A stretch of 36,959 nucleotides of DNA from a virus, in the IMG/VR virus record IMGVR_UViG_3300041809_001130, positions 1 through 36,959 of that record; one strand, written 5' to 3'. Position 1 is the stretch's first letter, and each line of letters opens with the position of its first letter. The notes beneath the pieces were generated by a model that saw nothing but the letters and a program-made list of their open reading frames with translations, did not search any database and had not been told where the DNA came from. Of this stretch, positions 36,387 to 36,959 are shown piece by piece. A program made the position numbers and the translations under genes.

Positions 36387-36561
36387 GTGCCCGTTACGGA
36401 TGCTTACAATCTCGATCGTAAAGATAATTCCAAAGGTTATTACAAGGACAACGTTGTGGTCTGCTGTTATCGCGTGCAACAAGACCAAAAGTAATCGGTT
36501 CACCTTCGAAGAGTTTCTTGTTATGATGAAAGCTCTACAGGAGTTTCGGCATGGAGATTGA
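36387..36561 (+). pseudogene. HNH endonuclease remnant with frameshift
   Basis: From GTG 36387 the frame reads AYNLDRKDNSKGYYKDNVVVCCYR and then, after a one-base shift near 36471-36475, CNKTKSNRFTFEEF, the second half of an HNH core like that of 30068. The first half (CxxC part) is missing. In the unshifted frame it stops at 36494. It is a decayed homing endonuclease and overlaps the next gene's start. Confidence 0.65.
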
Positions 36562-36829
36562 CGAACTTTTTGAGATGGAAGAGTTCCCCAAGAAATGGGT
36601 AGAAACCCACGTCTGGGTTCGAGATCTAGCTGACGGAAATCCCCAAGTGATTCGGGTTGAACCTTTTGTAAATTCTGAAGGTGAGTTAGTACCCCACAAC
36701 GTCGTGGTGTATGTGGACGAAAAACCTCCTACCGTTATGCCTCGTTGCAAAGCGGATCACATGCTCGCATCTCAAAACTGCGTACCGATTGAGCACATGA
36801 TAAACTACAAGCACATGATGCGTAACTGA
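36551..36829 (+). CDS. hypothetical acidic protein (92 aa)
   Basis: ACAGGAG precedes ATG 36551. Acidic start (MEIDELFEMEEF) and beta-rich middle (VRDLADGNPQVIRVEPF). It begins inside the HNH remnant, so that remnant may carry its ribosome binding site. Unknown family. Confidence 0.6.
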   Translation: MEIDELFEMEEFPKKWVETHVWVRDLADGNPQVIRVEPFVNSEGELVPHNVVVYVDEKPPTVMPRCKADHMLASQNCVPIEHMINYKHMMRN

Positions 36830-36860
36830 TTTTTCTCTCTCCAGACAGTATTACAAATTC

Positions 36861-36959
36861 GTGAGACTGGCACAGAAGCTGCGCGAAAATCCTATCAAGA
36901 AAATGAGCAAGCGAGCGCACGAACCGCATGCGATTAACGTGCTGCCAAATGTGCCGGAT
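36861..36959 (+). CDS. partial protein running off the window end
   Basis: An open frame from GTG 36861 (or ATG 36903) continues to the last base without a stop. It starts basic (RLAQKLRENPIKKMSKRAH). Neither start has a good ribosome binding site; CAGTATTAC at 36846 is a weak -10 candidate. Confidence 0.3.
   Translation, partial: MRLAQKLRENPIKKMSKRAHEPHAINVLPNVPD

Noticed and set aside
1-36959. CRISPR array or insertion sequence
   Set aside because: No regularly spaced repeats, transposase or terminal inverted repeats were seen.
1-36959. Stop codon recoding by suppressor tRNAs
   Set aside because: All three stops end genes normally and no long genes need read-through; the odd UUA-like anticodons are ambiguous.

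Overview
The window reads as an accessory and RNA-metabolism region of a large tailed dsDNA bacteriophage. Genes are short and tightly packed, mostly on the + strand, and often joined by ATGA, GTGA or TTGA start/stop overlaps. There are about twenty tRNA or tRNA-like genes, many homing endonucleases (GIY-YIG and HNH), and typical phage auxiliary enzymes. No structural or packaging gene is visible. TAA, TAG and TGA all end genes, so the code is standard. The host must be bacterial (peptide deformylase, cleavable signal peptides, Shine-Dalgarno sites). The short signal peptides ending in alanine-glutamine resemble those common in Acidobacteriota, but this is only a weak hint.

Layout. 1-650: two hypothetical genes. 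660-2370: a shared-type promoter, a candidate attenuator, then a Ser/Leu tRNA cluster split by a GIY-YIG endonuclease. 2389-9664: a nicotinamidase, a stand-alone topoisomerase VI A/Spo11-like protein, an RlaP-family nucleotidyltransferase, and a block of secreted or membrane proteins. 9691-14160: a second, larger tRNA array (Trp, His, five Arg, Gln, Asn, Lys) invaded by GIY-YIG and HNH genes. 14200-18300: small genes, an endonuclease lying against a truncated gene, peptide deformylase, and a polynucleotide-kinase-type 3'-phosphatase. 18350-27450: small genes, an alpha/beta hydrolase, nicotinate phosphoribosyltransferase, zinc-ribbon proteins, a very acidic 58-residue protein, a tandem paralogue pair and a SprT-like metalloprotease. 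27480-36959: HNH genes around a SNF2-type helicase, two radical SAM paralogues, a 587-residue coiled-coil/disordered protein, an HD hydrolase, and a broken HNH gene.

Main observations. (1) Several tRNA genes are rearranged. At 11336-11432 a 3' tRNA half precedes its 5' half, the halves pair as one tRNA, and an 8-bp perfect complementary pair flanks them: a candidate circularly permuted tRNA gene. About 125 bases on, another tRNA has a 31-nt anticodon loop, and both carry CAAGTA directly after the stem. A weaker permuted candidate is at 1957-2075. The window also encodes RNA end-healing enzymes (RlaP and a PNKP-like phosphatase), so a phage system for joining or repairing tRNAs is a reasonable hypothesis. 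(2) A recurrent promoter, AACCGA - 17 nt - TAG(T/A)(A/T)T, is found at about eleven gene borders with nearly constant spacing. Related -10 elements 5-8 nt before ATG suggest several leaderless mRNAs. (3) Both + strand GIY-YIG genes start in hairpins that sequester the ribosome binding site and contain -10-like sequence, resembling the known control of T4 I-TevI. (4) PncA and PncB together form the deamidating half of NAD salvage, a possible answer to NAD-depleting defences.
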